The notes below the pieces were generated by a model, which saw only the letters and a program-made list of their open reading frames with translations, was not told the origin of the DNA and made no database searches. Position numbers and translations under genes: made by a program. DNA of 64,000 nt from Nocardioides antri (lineage in GTDB: Bacteria; Actinomycetota; Actinomycetes; Propionibacteriales; Nocardioidaceae), in assembly GCF_008373765.1 (NCBI RefSeq), contig NZ_VUJW01000010.1:62001-126000 (forward strand), given 5' to 3'. Shown here piece by piece: positions 55,310 through 62,978 of the stretch; position 1 is the stretch's first letter; each line of letters begins with the position of its first letter.

Positions 55310-56473
55310 ATGATGGGGCGCGTGTCGGGTCCGTGGAACAGCTTTGCCGAGGGCGACAACCTCGCCGTGCTCGCCGACCTGCCCCCAGCGTCGTACGACC
55401 TGATCTACCTCGACCCGCCCTACAACACCGGCAACGACTTCGCCTACCGCGACCGTTTCGCCTCCCACGCGGAGTGGGTCGCGATGATGCGCCCCCGGCT
55501 CGAGGCGGGGCGACGGGTGCTGGCCGACACCGGCGCGATCTTCGTCAGCATCGACGACAACGAGGTGGCGCACCTCCGGCTGCTCCTCGACGAGGTGTAC
55601 GGCGAGCAGAACCTCCTCGCGCAGGTCGTCGTCAACCTCAACCCGAAGGGGCGCCAGCTGGGGCGGGGCTTCGCGACGTCGCACGAGTACCTGCTGGCCT
55701 ACGCGAAGGACGCCCGACGGTGCGTGCTCGACGCGTCCAGCCCGGACCTGGTCGTGGAGGCGGACTTCCCGCTCGTCGCCGAGGACGGGCGGCGCTACCG
55801 ACGGCTGCCCTTGCGCAACACCAACAAGAAGTTCAACCCGCTGACCGCGCCGACCCTCCACTTCGCGATCTGGGGCGACCCCGACACCGGCGAGGTGCGG
55901 ACGACGCCGTTCGAGGGGGCCGTCGAGGTCAAGCCAGTCTTCGGCGACGGCTCACCGGCCGTCTGGCGCTGGTCGCGGCCGCGGATCGACGAGCGTCCCG
56001 GCGACCTCGTGTGCCGCCGCGTCCGAGGAGCGGTGGGGGAGCGGGTCGACGTGTTCCAGCGCGACTGGCTCCACCCCGTGGCCGGCGTACGCCGCAAGAA
56101 GCTGCGCACCATCTGGCTCTCCGAGGAGATCGGCTCGACCGACACCGCGGTCGCCGAGCTCAAGGACGTCCTCGGCCACGTCTTCGAGTCGCCGAAGCCG
56201 ACCGGCCTCGTGCGGCGGATCCTCGACACGATGCCCGCGGACGCGCGCGTGCTCGACTACTTCGCCGGCAGCGGCACGACCGGGCACGCGGTCGCGCTGG
56301 CCAACGCGGCGGACGACGGGCGGCGTACCTGCCTGTCGGTCAACCACTCCGAGCCGGTGCGGCCGGGCTCCAACGCGGACCTCGCCGGCTACCGCACGGT
56401 CGCCGACATCACCCGTGCCCGGCTCCGGGCCGTCGCGGAGCGGGTGGGTGGGGGATACGCGGAGCGGGCCTAG
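55310..56473 (+). CDS. Orphan site-specific DNA methyltransferase (beta-class, type III Mod-like)
   Basis: A 387-residue methyltransferase. The catalytic motif IV 'YLDPPYNTGNDFAYRD' comes before the SAM-binding motif I 'VLDYFAGSGTTGHAVALANA', the beta-class order. DPPY suggests N6-adenine. The middle target-recognition part ('LVAEDGRRYRRLPLRNTNKKFNPLTAPTLHFAI') resembles Mod proteins of type III systems but is short. No restriction subunit lies nearby. Double ATG at 55310/55313, with a GTG at 55322, leaves the start uncertain. Confidence 0.85.
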   Translation: MMGRVSGPWNSFAEGDNLAVLADLPPASYDLIYLDPPYNTGNDFAYRDRFASHAEWVAMMRPRLEAGRRVLADTGAIFVSIDDNEVAHLRLLLDEVYGEQNLLAQVVVNLNPKGRQLGRGFATSHEYLLAYAKDARRCVLDASSPDLVVEADFPLVAEDGRRYRRLPLRNTNKKFNPLTAPTLHFAIWGDPDTGEVRTTPFEGAVEVKPVFGDGSPAVWRWSRPRIDERPGDLVCRRVRGAVGERVDVFQRDWLHPVAGVRRKKLRTIWLSEEIGSTDTAVAELKDVLGHVFESPKPTGLVRRILDTMPADARVLDYFAGSGTTGHAVALANAADDGRRTCLSVNHSEPVRPGSNADLAGYRTVADITRARLRAVAERVGGGYAERA

Positions 56474-57906
56474 ATCCCGGCGGCCTTCTCGAGCGCCGCG
56501 ATCTCGTCGTCGAGGAAGGTGAGCAGCCGCTGCAGGTGCGGCACCGTCCGGCGGCAGCCGGTCAGGCCGAAGCCCATGTCGCCGTCGTAGGACGTGCAGG
56601 TGATGTTGAGCGCCATGCCGTTGATCGGGATCGAGAGCGGGTAGTTGCCGACCAGCTTCGCGCCGTTCCAGTAGTGCGTCGTGCGCGGGCCGGGGACGTT
56701 GCTGATGATCAGGTTGTACGGCGACCGGATGATGCCCTGCAGCTTCAGTGCCGGACCGAGCAGTGCCGGTGCCTGGCCGATCGCGCTCATCGCCAGGATC
56801 TGCACGGGCGTGAGCGACTTGAGGGCGTCCTTGCCGTCCTTCATCGACTTCTGGACCGCCCGGAGCCGGTCGGCGGGATCGGCCTGGTCGGTGCCGAGCC
56901 GGGCCATGACCGCGCCCACCGCGTTGCCGCCCTCGGCCGACGGGAGGTGGGACTCCTTGGCCTTGAGCCCGATGGGGACCATCGCGACCAGCGGCGCGTC
57001 CGGGAGCGCGTCGTGCTCGATGAGGTAGGTGCGGATCGCACCTCCGCACATCGCCAGCACCACGTCGTTGATCGTCGAGCCGGTCGCCTTGCCGATGGCG
57101 CGCATCCGCTCGATCGGCCAGTCCTGGGCAGCGAACCGCCGGGCGCTGGTGATGTTGCGGTTGAACATCGTCCGCGGGGCGTGGAGCGACATCGTCGACG
57201 TCTCGTTGCGGACGCCCTTGCTGAGCGTCTTGATCAGGGCGCCCGGCATGCCGGCGGCCTCGGCGGTGACGCCGAGGGCGGTGCGGAGCGCGTCGGCGGG
57301 GAGTCCGGCGAGCCCGCGTGCGGCCTCGACGATCGGCGCCTCCGGCTCGGGCTTCTGGCTGGAGCGGAGCGCGCGCTTCGCCCACGGCGCGGCCATGTCA
57401 CGCTCGTCGGGGTTGGTGGACAGCGTGCTCTGCATCAGCCGCATCGCCGAGATGCCGTCGACGAGGCCGTGGTGGATCTTGGTGTACATCGCGACCCGCC
57501 CGTCGGCGAGTCCCTCGATCAGGTGGGCCTCCCACAGCGGGCGCTCCCAGTCCAGTCGGGTGCTGTGCAGGCGCGAGCACAGCTCCAGGAGCTCGCGGAC
57601 GCGGCCCGGGCTCGGCAGCGCGTTGTGGCGGACGTGGTGCTCGATGTCGAACTGCTGGTCCTCCCGCCAGAACAGCTGCCCGGCGGTCTTGACCGAGCGG
57701 TAGGGGTGCTTGAGGAAGAGCGGCATGACCTCGTCCCCGCCCGAGGTCGCGAGCTCGAAGAGCTCACGCACGAAGTCGGGACCGGCGTCCTCCGGCTTCT
57801 CGAACAGCTGGAGCCCACCGACGTGCATCGGCTGGTTCTTGCTCTCGGCGAGCAGGAAGGCCGCCGAGGGAGGGTCGATCGGCCGAGGCTTGGGGAGTGT
57901 GACCAC
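56470..57906 (-). CDS. Wax ester synthase / diacylglycerol acyltransferase (WS/DGAT)
   Basis: A 478-residue acyltransferase of the actinobacterial WS/DGAT family. The catalytic HHxxxDG is at 145-151 ('IHHGLVDG'). 'PYNLIISNVPGPRTTHYWNGAKLVGNYPLS' is a characteristic C-terminal block. It esterifies fatty acyl-CoA with diacylglycerol or alcohols for storage lipid. GTG 57906 follows a GAAAGG site. It overlaps the methyltransferase stop by four bases. Confidence 0.9.
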   Translation of the reverse strand: MVTLPKPRPIDPPSAAFLLAESKNQPMHVGGLQLFEKPEDAGPDFVRELFELATSGGDEVMPLFLKHPYRSVKTAGQLFWREDQQFDIEHHVRHNALPSPGRVRELLELCSRLHSTRLDWERPLWEAHLIEGLADGRVAMYTKIHHGLVDGISAMRLMQSTLSTNPDERDMAAPWAKRALRSSQKPEPEAPIVEAARGLAGLPADALRTALGVTAEAAGMPGALIKTLSKGVRNETSTMSLHAPRTMFNRNITSARRFAAQDWPIERMRAIGKATGSTINDVVLAMCGGAIRTYLIEHDALPDAPLVAMVPIGLKAKESHLPSAEGGNAVGAVMARLGTDQADPADRLRAVQKSMKDGKDALKSLTPVQILAMSAIGQAPALLGPALKLQGIIRSPYNLIISNVPGPRTTHYWNGAKLVGNYPLSIPINGMALNITCTSYDGDMGFGLTGCRRTVPHLQRLLTFLDDEIAALEKAAGI

Positions 57907-58017
57907 AGGAGCACCTTTCGTTCCTGCGGATCCTCCCGTGCCGTGCCGGTCGCCACAAGTGGGCTGTCCTCGGCGTTGGCTGTTTGTCCGAGCGCCGCGC
58001 GTGGGACGATGCGCCTC

Positions 58018-59493
58018 ATGACGATCGGTGACGGAGGCTCGGGAGCTCCGCCAGGTTGGTACCCCGACGGACCTGGCTGGGAACGACGCTGGGACGGCGC
58101 CGCGTGGACGGCGGACCGGCGGCCGGTGCCGCCCCCCTCCCCCCAGCGGCCCGGGCCGCCGCCGGGACCTCCGGGGGACAGTGCCGCTCCGCCGACCGCG
58201 TTCCGTCCGGTCGCGCCCAACGCGGGGCCGGGGCCGGTCGCTCCCAGCGGGCCGCCGCCGGGCGCGCCCTTCGGCGCGCCGGGCCCGTCGCCGTACTCCA
58301 CTCCGCCGCCGGCGCGGAAGAAGAGCCTGCTGTGGCTCTGGATCGCGCTCGCGGTCGTGCTCGTGGTGGTGATCGCGAGCGTCGCGACGCTGCTCGTGGT
58401 GCAGCCGTGGTCCGACGACGACGGCGGCGAGAAGGAGGCGGGCGGCGGCGAGGAGACGACCGAGCCGACCGACGGACCGACCGACGCGGCGGTCCGCGGA
58501 GACCTCGACGGCGACGGCCGCGGCGACGTCCTCGGTCGCTACTACGACGACACAGAGAACCGGCTCACGCTGACCAACGCCGACGGCACGTTCGAGCTCG
58601 CCCAGGAGCCGACCCAGCAGGAGGAGAACCTCATCGTCGGTGACTTCGACGGCGACGGCGCCAGCGACATCGGGTCCTGGTTCGACGCCAGCGGGACGCT
58701 GCAGTTCGAGGTGGAGGACACCGAGCTGTCGCTGACGCAGGAGTTCGACCTGTGGTTCAAGGTCGCGGCGATCAAGGCCGCGTTCGGCGACTTCGACGGC
58801 GACGGCCTCGTGGACATCGCGGCCTACGGGCAGCAGCACCGCAGCCAGGTCGCGGTGTGGGTGCTCCACAACAACGGCGAGGGGTTCGACGAGCCGGAGA
58901 AGTGGGCGGCGCTGCCGAACGCGACCTACGGTTCCACCGAGCTGATCGTCGGCGACTTCAACGGCGACGCTTCCGACGACGTGATGGCCGTCGTCCCCAA
59001 CGAGCCGGTGGTGCGTGGCGACTTCGACTCCTACTACTGGTACGGCGACTTCGGCGTCACGCCGCTCATCGCCGGGCCGGGATCGTTCGCCCGCGGCGGG
59101 ATCGCCGCGATCGAGACCGACCTCTACGACCAGGAGTACGCCGTCGGCGACTTCGACGGCGACGGCAAGGAGACGCTGGTCGCCGACAACTACTTCGAGG
59201 ACTCCTTCGTCTTCTACGAGTACGACGGCACGACCCTCCGCCCGACCGGCAGCGAGCTGTCCTACGCGGTCGCCGGTGACGGCGTGATGGACGGAGTGGT
59301 CGCCGTCGACCTCGACGGCAACCAGCTCGACGACCTGGTGTTCACCAGCGTCGACATCGACGACTACACGTTCCTCGGCGCGTGGGCGGCGCTCGCCGAC
59401 CCGGAGGGCGGGCTCGACACCCCGACGGAGTGGGCGCAGATCCCACCGTGCTCGGGTGACTACTGCGAGGTCGACTACTTCGAGGCGCAGTAG
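58018..59493 (+). CDS. DUF2510 / transmembrane / FG-GAP-type repeat protein
   Basis: A 491-residue protein. DUF2510 starts it ('PPGWYPDGPGWERRWDGAAWT'), followed by about 70 Pro/Gly-rich residues and a membrane segment ('LLWLWIALAVVLVVVIASVATLLVV'). The extracellular part has Ca2+-binding repeats with DxDGDG ('RGDLDGDGRGDVLG', 'VGDFDGDGASDIG', 'GDFDGDGLVDI', 'VGDFNGDASDDV', 'VGDFDGDGKETLV'), a VCBS/FG-GAP propeller. ATG 58009 could add three residues. It may display a ligand-binding propeller on the cell surface. Confidence 0.85.
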   Translation: MTIGDGGSGAPPGWYPDGPGWERRWDGAAWTADRRPVPPPSPQRPGPPPGPPGDSAAPPTAFRPVAPNAGPGPVAPSGPPPGAPFGAPGPSPYSTPPPARKKSLLWLWIALAVVLVVVIASVATLLVVQPWSDDDGGEKEAGGGEETTEPTDGPTDAAVRGDLDGDGRGDVLGRYYDDTENRLTLTNADGTFELAQEPTQQEENLIVGDFDGDGASDIGSWFDASGTLQFEVEDTELSLTQEFDLWFKVAAIKAAFGDFDGDGLVDIAAYGQQHRSQVAVWVLHNNGEGFDEPEKWAALPNATYGSTELIVGDFNGDASDDVMAVVPNEPVVRGDFDSYYWYGDFGVTPLIAGPGSFARGGIAAIETDLYDQEYAVGDFDGDGKETLVADNYFEDSFVFYEYDGTTLRPTGSELSYAVAGDGVMDGVVAVDLDGNQLDDLVFTSVDIDDYTFLGAWAALADPEGGLDTPTEWAQIPPCSGDYCEVDYFEAQ

Positions 59494-59646
59494 TCCGGCT
59501 GGTCGCGGCCAGGAACCGTCCACAGCCGCACGGTCGGCGCCGGCCGTCCACAGCGGGACGGCCGGTGCGGCGCCGTCGTCGGCCATCGCTCCTAACGTCC
59601 GTCGCGACGCCGGAAACCGCCGGTGCGTGACTCTCGGGAGCAACCC

Positions 59647-59988
59647 ATGCCGATCTTCGTCCGTGTCCTCGCCGCCGTCCTCCCGGTGGCCCTGCTCGCC
59701 GCCGGTGGCGCCGCCACCGCGGCCGACCCCGCTGCCGTCGTGACCGACCCCTACGTCCCGCCGCCGGACACGATCGTCCTCGTCGAGGGCGATGCGGCCA
59801 ACGGCTTCGGCATCCATCGCTACGACGGATCGTGGGAGTACCCACCCACCGACTCCGAGACGATCGCGGAGTGCAACGAGTACGACCGCCGGGTGCGCCG
59901 CATCCGGTGCCGGGTCAGCACCCGCACGTGGTACCGCGCGCTCGCCGGCTTCAAGGAGACGACGCGCTACTACCGCTCGCTGCAGTAG
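59647..59988 (+). CDS. Small secreted protein, unknown
   Basis: A 113-residue precursor with a signal peptide ('RVLAAVLPVALLAAGGAATAA') and an 85-residue mature part with two Cys ('IAECNEYDRRVRRIRCRVST') and many aromatic and charged residues. GGGAG lies six bases before ATG 59647. No family is recognised. Confidence 0.65.
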   Translation: MPIFVRVLAAVLPVALLAAGGAATAADPAAVVTDPYVPPPDTIVLVEGDAANGFGIHRYDGSWEYPPTDSETIAECNEYDRRVRRIRCRVSTRTWYRALAGFKETTRYYRSLQ

Positions 59989-59997
59989 GCCGGTGCT

Positions 59998-60016
59998 GGT
60001 CGAGCTTGTCGAGACC
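59998..60016 (+). repeat. 19-bp repeat family 1, single intergenic copy before dinB
   Basis: GGTCGAGCTTGTCGAGACC, 10 bp after the small secreted gene and 15 bp before the polymerase start. It matches nrdJ copy 3 and the array copies near 61.2 kb. Confidence 0.9.
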
Positions 60017-60031
60017 CGGCACGATCGGCCC

Positions 60032-61177
60032 ATGGGCTGGGTGCTGCACGTCGACCTCGACCAGTTCATCGCGGCCGTCGAGGTGCTGCGGCGCCCGGAG
60101 CTGGCGGGCCTGCCGGTCGTCGTGGGCGGCCGGGGTGACCCGACCGAGCGCGGCGTCGTCGCGACGGCCTCCTACGAGGCCCGCCGGTTCGGCGTCGGCT
60201 CCGGGATGCCGCTGCGGCTCGCCGAGCGCAAGCTGCGCAAGTCGAGCACCGAGGCCGTGTTCCTGCCCGTGGACGCCGCCGCCTACGACGCGGCGTCCGC
60301 GGAGGTGATGGACACCCTGCGCAGCCTGGAGTGGGGAGGAGCTCCGGTCCTGGTCGAGGTGCTGGGCTGGGACGAGGCCTTCGTCGGGCCGGCGCCGGGG
60401 CACGGCGACCTCGACGACCCGGTGGTGTTCGCGGAGCTGATCCGCGCGACGCTGCTCGACCGCACCCAGTTGGCGAGCGCGGTCGGGATCGGCGACAACA
60501 AGCTCCAGGCCAAGCTCGCCACCGGCTTCGCGAAGCAGCGAGTCGAGGGTGCGCTCGCACGCGAGGCGGGCGCCGGGATCGGCGAGACGGCCGGACCGGG
60601 CGGCCAGGAGCGCGGACGCGGGACCTACGTCATCACCGACGCCAGCTGGTACGCCGAGATGGGCGAGCGCCCGACCAGCGCGCTGTGGGGGATCGGCAAG
60701 AAGACCGCCGACAAGCTGGCAGCCCTCGGGATCGCCACGGTGGAGGACCTCGCCCGTGCCGACCCGGCCCTGCTGGCCGAGCGGCTCGGCCCGACCACCG
60801 GGCCGTGGCTGCGCCGTCTCGGTCGCGGGGTCGCGTCGAGCGAGGTCGACGCGACGCCGTACGTCGCCCGCGGCCACGGCCGCGAGGAGACCTTCCAGGA
60901 GGACCTCACCGACTGGGCCGACGTCGAGCGGGAGACCGCCCGCATCGCCCGCCGGGTGGTGGAGGACATCGAGAAGGAAGGACGCCACGCGGTCCGGGTC
61001 GAGCTCAAGCTGCGCTACCGGCCCTTCTTCACGCTCACCCGCAGCCACAAGCTCCCGGCGCCCACCAGCGACCCCGACCTGCTCGCCGCCGAGGCCGTCG
61101 CCCTCCTCGACCGGGTCGAGAAGGACCGCCCGGTCCGTCTGCTCGGCGTCCGCCTCGAGATGGCCGACCCCGACTGA
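60032..61177 (+). CDS. dinB: Y-family DNA polymerase (DinB/Pol IV type) with non-aromatic steric gate
   Basis: A 381-residue Y-family polymerase. The N-terminus 'HVDLDQFIAAVEVLRR' keeps the metal Asp8 and Phe12, but residue 13, the steric gate (Phe13 in E. coli DinB), is Ile. The second metal site is 'GWDEAFVG' (usually SIDE). HhH elements follow ('WGIGKKTADKLAALGIATVEDLA'), then the little-finger region. No canonical clamp-binding end is obvious. It performs translesion synthesis. The Ile resembles mycobacterial DinB2, which has Leu there and incorporates ribonucleotides. Confidence 0.88.
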   Translation: MGWVLHVDLDQFIAAVEVLRRPELAGLPVVVGGRGDPTERGVVATASYEARRFGVGSGMPLRLAERKLRKSSTEAVFLPVDAAAYDAASAEVMDTLRSLEWGGAPVLVEVLGWDEAFVGPAPGHGDLDDPVVFAELIRATLLDRTQLASAVGIGDNKLQAKLATGFAKQRVEGALAREAGAGIGETAGPGGQERGRGTYVITDASWYAEMGERPTSALWGIGKKTADKLAALGIATVEDLARADPALLAERLGPTTGPWLRRLGRGVASSEVDATPYVARGHGREETFQEDLTDWADVERETARIARRVVEDIEKEGRHAVRVELKLRYRPFFTLTRSHKLPAPTSDPDLLAAEAVALLDRVEKDRPVRLLGVRLEMADPD

Positions 61178-61207
61178 CGATCGACCAGCGCCTTTGGTGT
61201 TCGAGCG

Positions 61208-61312
61208 TTGCTGGTCGAGCTTGTCGAGGCCCAACTCGTGCCTTGCTGGTCGAGCTTGTCGAGACCCAACTCGTGTGTTGTTGGTCGAGCTTGTCGAGAC
61301 CCAACTCGTGCG
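61208..61312 (+). repeat. Repeat family 1 array, three 35-bp tandem units (upstream of GIY-YIG gene)
   Basis: Units at 61208-61242, 61243-61277 and 61278-61312 each read TTG(C/T)TGGTCGAGCTTG... with 'CCAACTCGTG' after the core. They differ at only a few bases. The core is the same 19-mer as elsewhere, with A to G in the first unit. Confidence 0.95.
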
Positions 61313-61373
61313 GCGATCCACAGGTCCGAGCGCGCGGGTTTCAGAGCATGGCGTGCGTGACGAGATTCAACGA

Positions 61374-61679
61374 ATGATCGGCTATTGCTACATGCTGCGG
61401 TGCGCGGACGGATCCTTCTACGTCGGCAGCACCATTGACCTCGAAGCCCGCGTTCATCGACACCAGATTGGCGAGGGTGCGGCCTACACGAGCCGGCGCA
61501 GGCCTGTCGAGCTCGTGTGGTTCGAGAAGTTCGACAGGATCTCGGACGCGTTCGCCCGGGAGAAGCAGATCCAGAACTGGGGGCGGGCCAAGCGCATCGC
61601 GCTCATCGAACAGAGGTACGCCGACCTGCCCGCCCCTTCTCAGAACTACGTTGACCGGTTCGGTACCGAATCTAGCTAG
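61374..61679 (+). CDS. GIY-YIG nuclease-domain protein
   Basis: A 101-residue single-domain GIY-YIG protein. The core 'YCYMLRCADGSFYVGSTIDLEARVHRH' holds the two Tyr motifs and the conserved Arg. 'EGAAYTSRRRPVELVWFEKF' and 'AFAREKQIQNWGRAKRIALIEQ' hold the catalytic Glu. It resembles the UPF0213/YhbQ-type family. Members are thought to nick DNA, but none of this kind has a well-known cellular role. A GTG at 61353 would add seven residues. Three inverted copies of the same repeat lie on each side. Confidence 0.9.
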   Translation: MIGYCYMLRCADGSFYVGSTIDLEARVHRHQIGEGAAYTSRRRPVELVWFEKFDRISDAFAREKQIQNWGRAKRIALIEQRYADLPAPSQNYVDRFGTESS

Positions 61680-61680
61680 T

Positions 61681-61762
61681 GCGGGGTCTCGACAAGCTCG
61701 ACCAGCAAGCGGGTCTCGACAAGCTCGACCAGCAAGCGGGTCTCGACAAGCTCGACCAGCAA
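61681..61762 (-). repeat. Repeat family 1 array, three tandem inverted units (downstream of GIY-YIG gene)
   Basis: Units at 61681-61708 (one extra G), 61709-61735 and 61736-61762, each containing GGTCTCGACAAGCTCGACC, the reverse complement of the upstream core. The outer 25 bases of upstream unit 2 are the exact reverse complement of each of the last two units. The array ends 12 bp before the carboxylate-amine ligase stop. Confidence 0.95.
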
Positions 61763-61773
61763 GGGGCGAGTCG

Positions 61774-62904
61774 TCAGCGGAGGTCGGCCCGCAGCTCCTG
61801 GACGACGGAGTCGACGACGGCGACCAGGTCGCCGTCGGTGCGGCCGGAGACTGCGCGCTGACGCTGGTACGACGCCCCCCGCCGCGGGATGTCGAGCACG
61901 GACGCGAGCTCGGCGGAGCAGCCCAGCCGTTCCGCGACCGGCTCGAGCGCGACCACGAGGTCGGCGAGGTCCTCGGTGACGAGCCGCTCGTTGGAGTGGG
62001 CGTCGAGGATCACGATGGCGTCGACGCCGTACCTCGCGGCCCGCCACTTGTTCTCCTGGACGTGCCAGGGCGGCATGGTCGGCAGCTTCTCGCCGGCGGC
62101 GCACCGCTCGTCGAGCCAGACCACGAGGCAGTGCATGAGGGCGACGAGGGCCGCCATCTCGGCGAAGGTCGAGACGCCGTCGCAGACCCGGTTCTCAAGG
62201 GTGCCGTGGCCGATCGCGGGACGAACGTCCCAGCGGATCTCGGTCAGCTCCTCGATCACGCCGGTCTTGAGCTGGTCGCCGACGAACGCCTCGAACTCCT
62301 CCCACCGCTCGAACTGGAACGGCAGACCGGCCGTCGGCAGCTGTTGGAACATCAGCGCGCGGTTGGAGGCGTAGCCCGTGTCGACGCCCGCCCAGATCGG
62401 CGACGAAGCGGACAGGGCCTGGAGGTGGGGGTACCAGTTGAGGAGCGCGGAGAGGACCGGCATCACCCGCTCCTTCGCGGGCATCCCGACGTGCACGTGG
62501 ACGCCCCAGATGAGCATCTGCCGGCCCCACCACTGGGTGCGGTTGATGAGCTCCTCGTAGCGGTGGCCCTCGGTCAGCTGCTGCCCGGTCCAGGAGGCGA
62601 ACGGGTGGGTGCCGGCGCCGTACAGGTCGAGGTCGAGCTCGTCGCAGGCGGGCACGACGTACTCCAGCGCGCGGCGCAGGTCGCCCATCGCCTCGGGCAC
62701 GTTGTGGCAGATGCCGGTCACGACCTCGACCGTGTTGCGGAGCAGCTCCTTGTGCAACCGGCCCGGGTCGGGCATCCGCGCCTTGGCGCGGGCGAACAGG
62801 TGGGCCGCGTCGTTGCGCAGGTCACGGGTACGACGGTCGACGAGGGCGAACTCCCACTCCACGCCGAGCGTCGGCTCCGGAGATCCGTGGAAGTCGATCC
62901 GCAC
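61774..62904 (-). CDS. YbdK-type carboxylate-amine ligase (GCS2 family)
   Basis: A 376-residue protein of the glutamate-cysteine ligase family 2: 'TLGVEWEFALVDRRT' at the start, 'KELLRNTVEVVTGICHNV', 'GAGTHPFASW', 'WGVHVHVGMPAKERVM' and 'DVRPAIGHGTLENRVCDGV'. It makes a gamma-glutamyl-type bond using ATP. Actinobacteria use mycothiol and ergothioneine, so glutathione synthesis is not assumed. It ends just beyond the downstream repeat array. Confidence 0.85.
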   Translation of the reverse strand: MRIDFHGSPEPTLGVEWEFALVDRRTRDLRNDAAHLFARAKARMPDPGRLHKELLRNTVEVVTGICHNVPEAMGDLRRALEYVVPACDELDLDLYGAGTHPFASWTGQQLTEGHRYEELINRTQWWGRQMLIWGVHVHVGMPAKERVMPVLSALLNWYPHLQALSASSPIWAGVDTGYASNRALMFQQLPTAGLPFQFERWEEFEAFVGDQLKTGVIEELTEIRWDVRPAIGHGTLENRVCDGVSTFAEMAALVALMHCLVVWLDERCAAGEKLPTMPPWHVQENKWRAARYGVDAIVILDAHSNERLVTEDLADLVVALEPVAERLGCSAELASVLDIPRRGASYQRQRAVSGRTDGDLVAVVDSVVQELRADLR

Positions 62905-62925
62905 CTACCCAGCGTTCCATGGCAG

Positions 62926-62959
62926 TGGTCGAGGTGCGAGCGCAGCGGGCTTCGAAACC
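62926..62959. repeat. Dispersed repeat family 2, inverted copy
   Basis: GTGGTCGAGGTGCGAGCGCA and following bases to 'GGGCTTCGAAACCA', the reverse of the pattern at 30662-30699. It lies between the divergent ligase and membrane protein genes. Confidence 0.75.
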
Positions 62960-62978
62960 AAGGCGTGGGACGATCGGC

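Noticed and set aside
55159-59493. A 1444-codon plus-strand frame
   Set aside because: It merely reads through out of frame and joins the DUF2510/FG-GAP gene. The real start is at 58018.
56470-60069. A 1199-codon minus-strand frame
   Set aside because: Only the last 478 codons match the WS/DGAT family. The rest is antisense to the FG-GAP gene.
61208-61312. A CRISPR array
   Set aside because: The three 35-bp units are tandem copies with no unique spacers, and no Cas gene is present.
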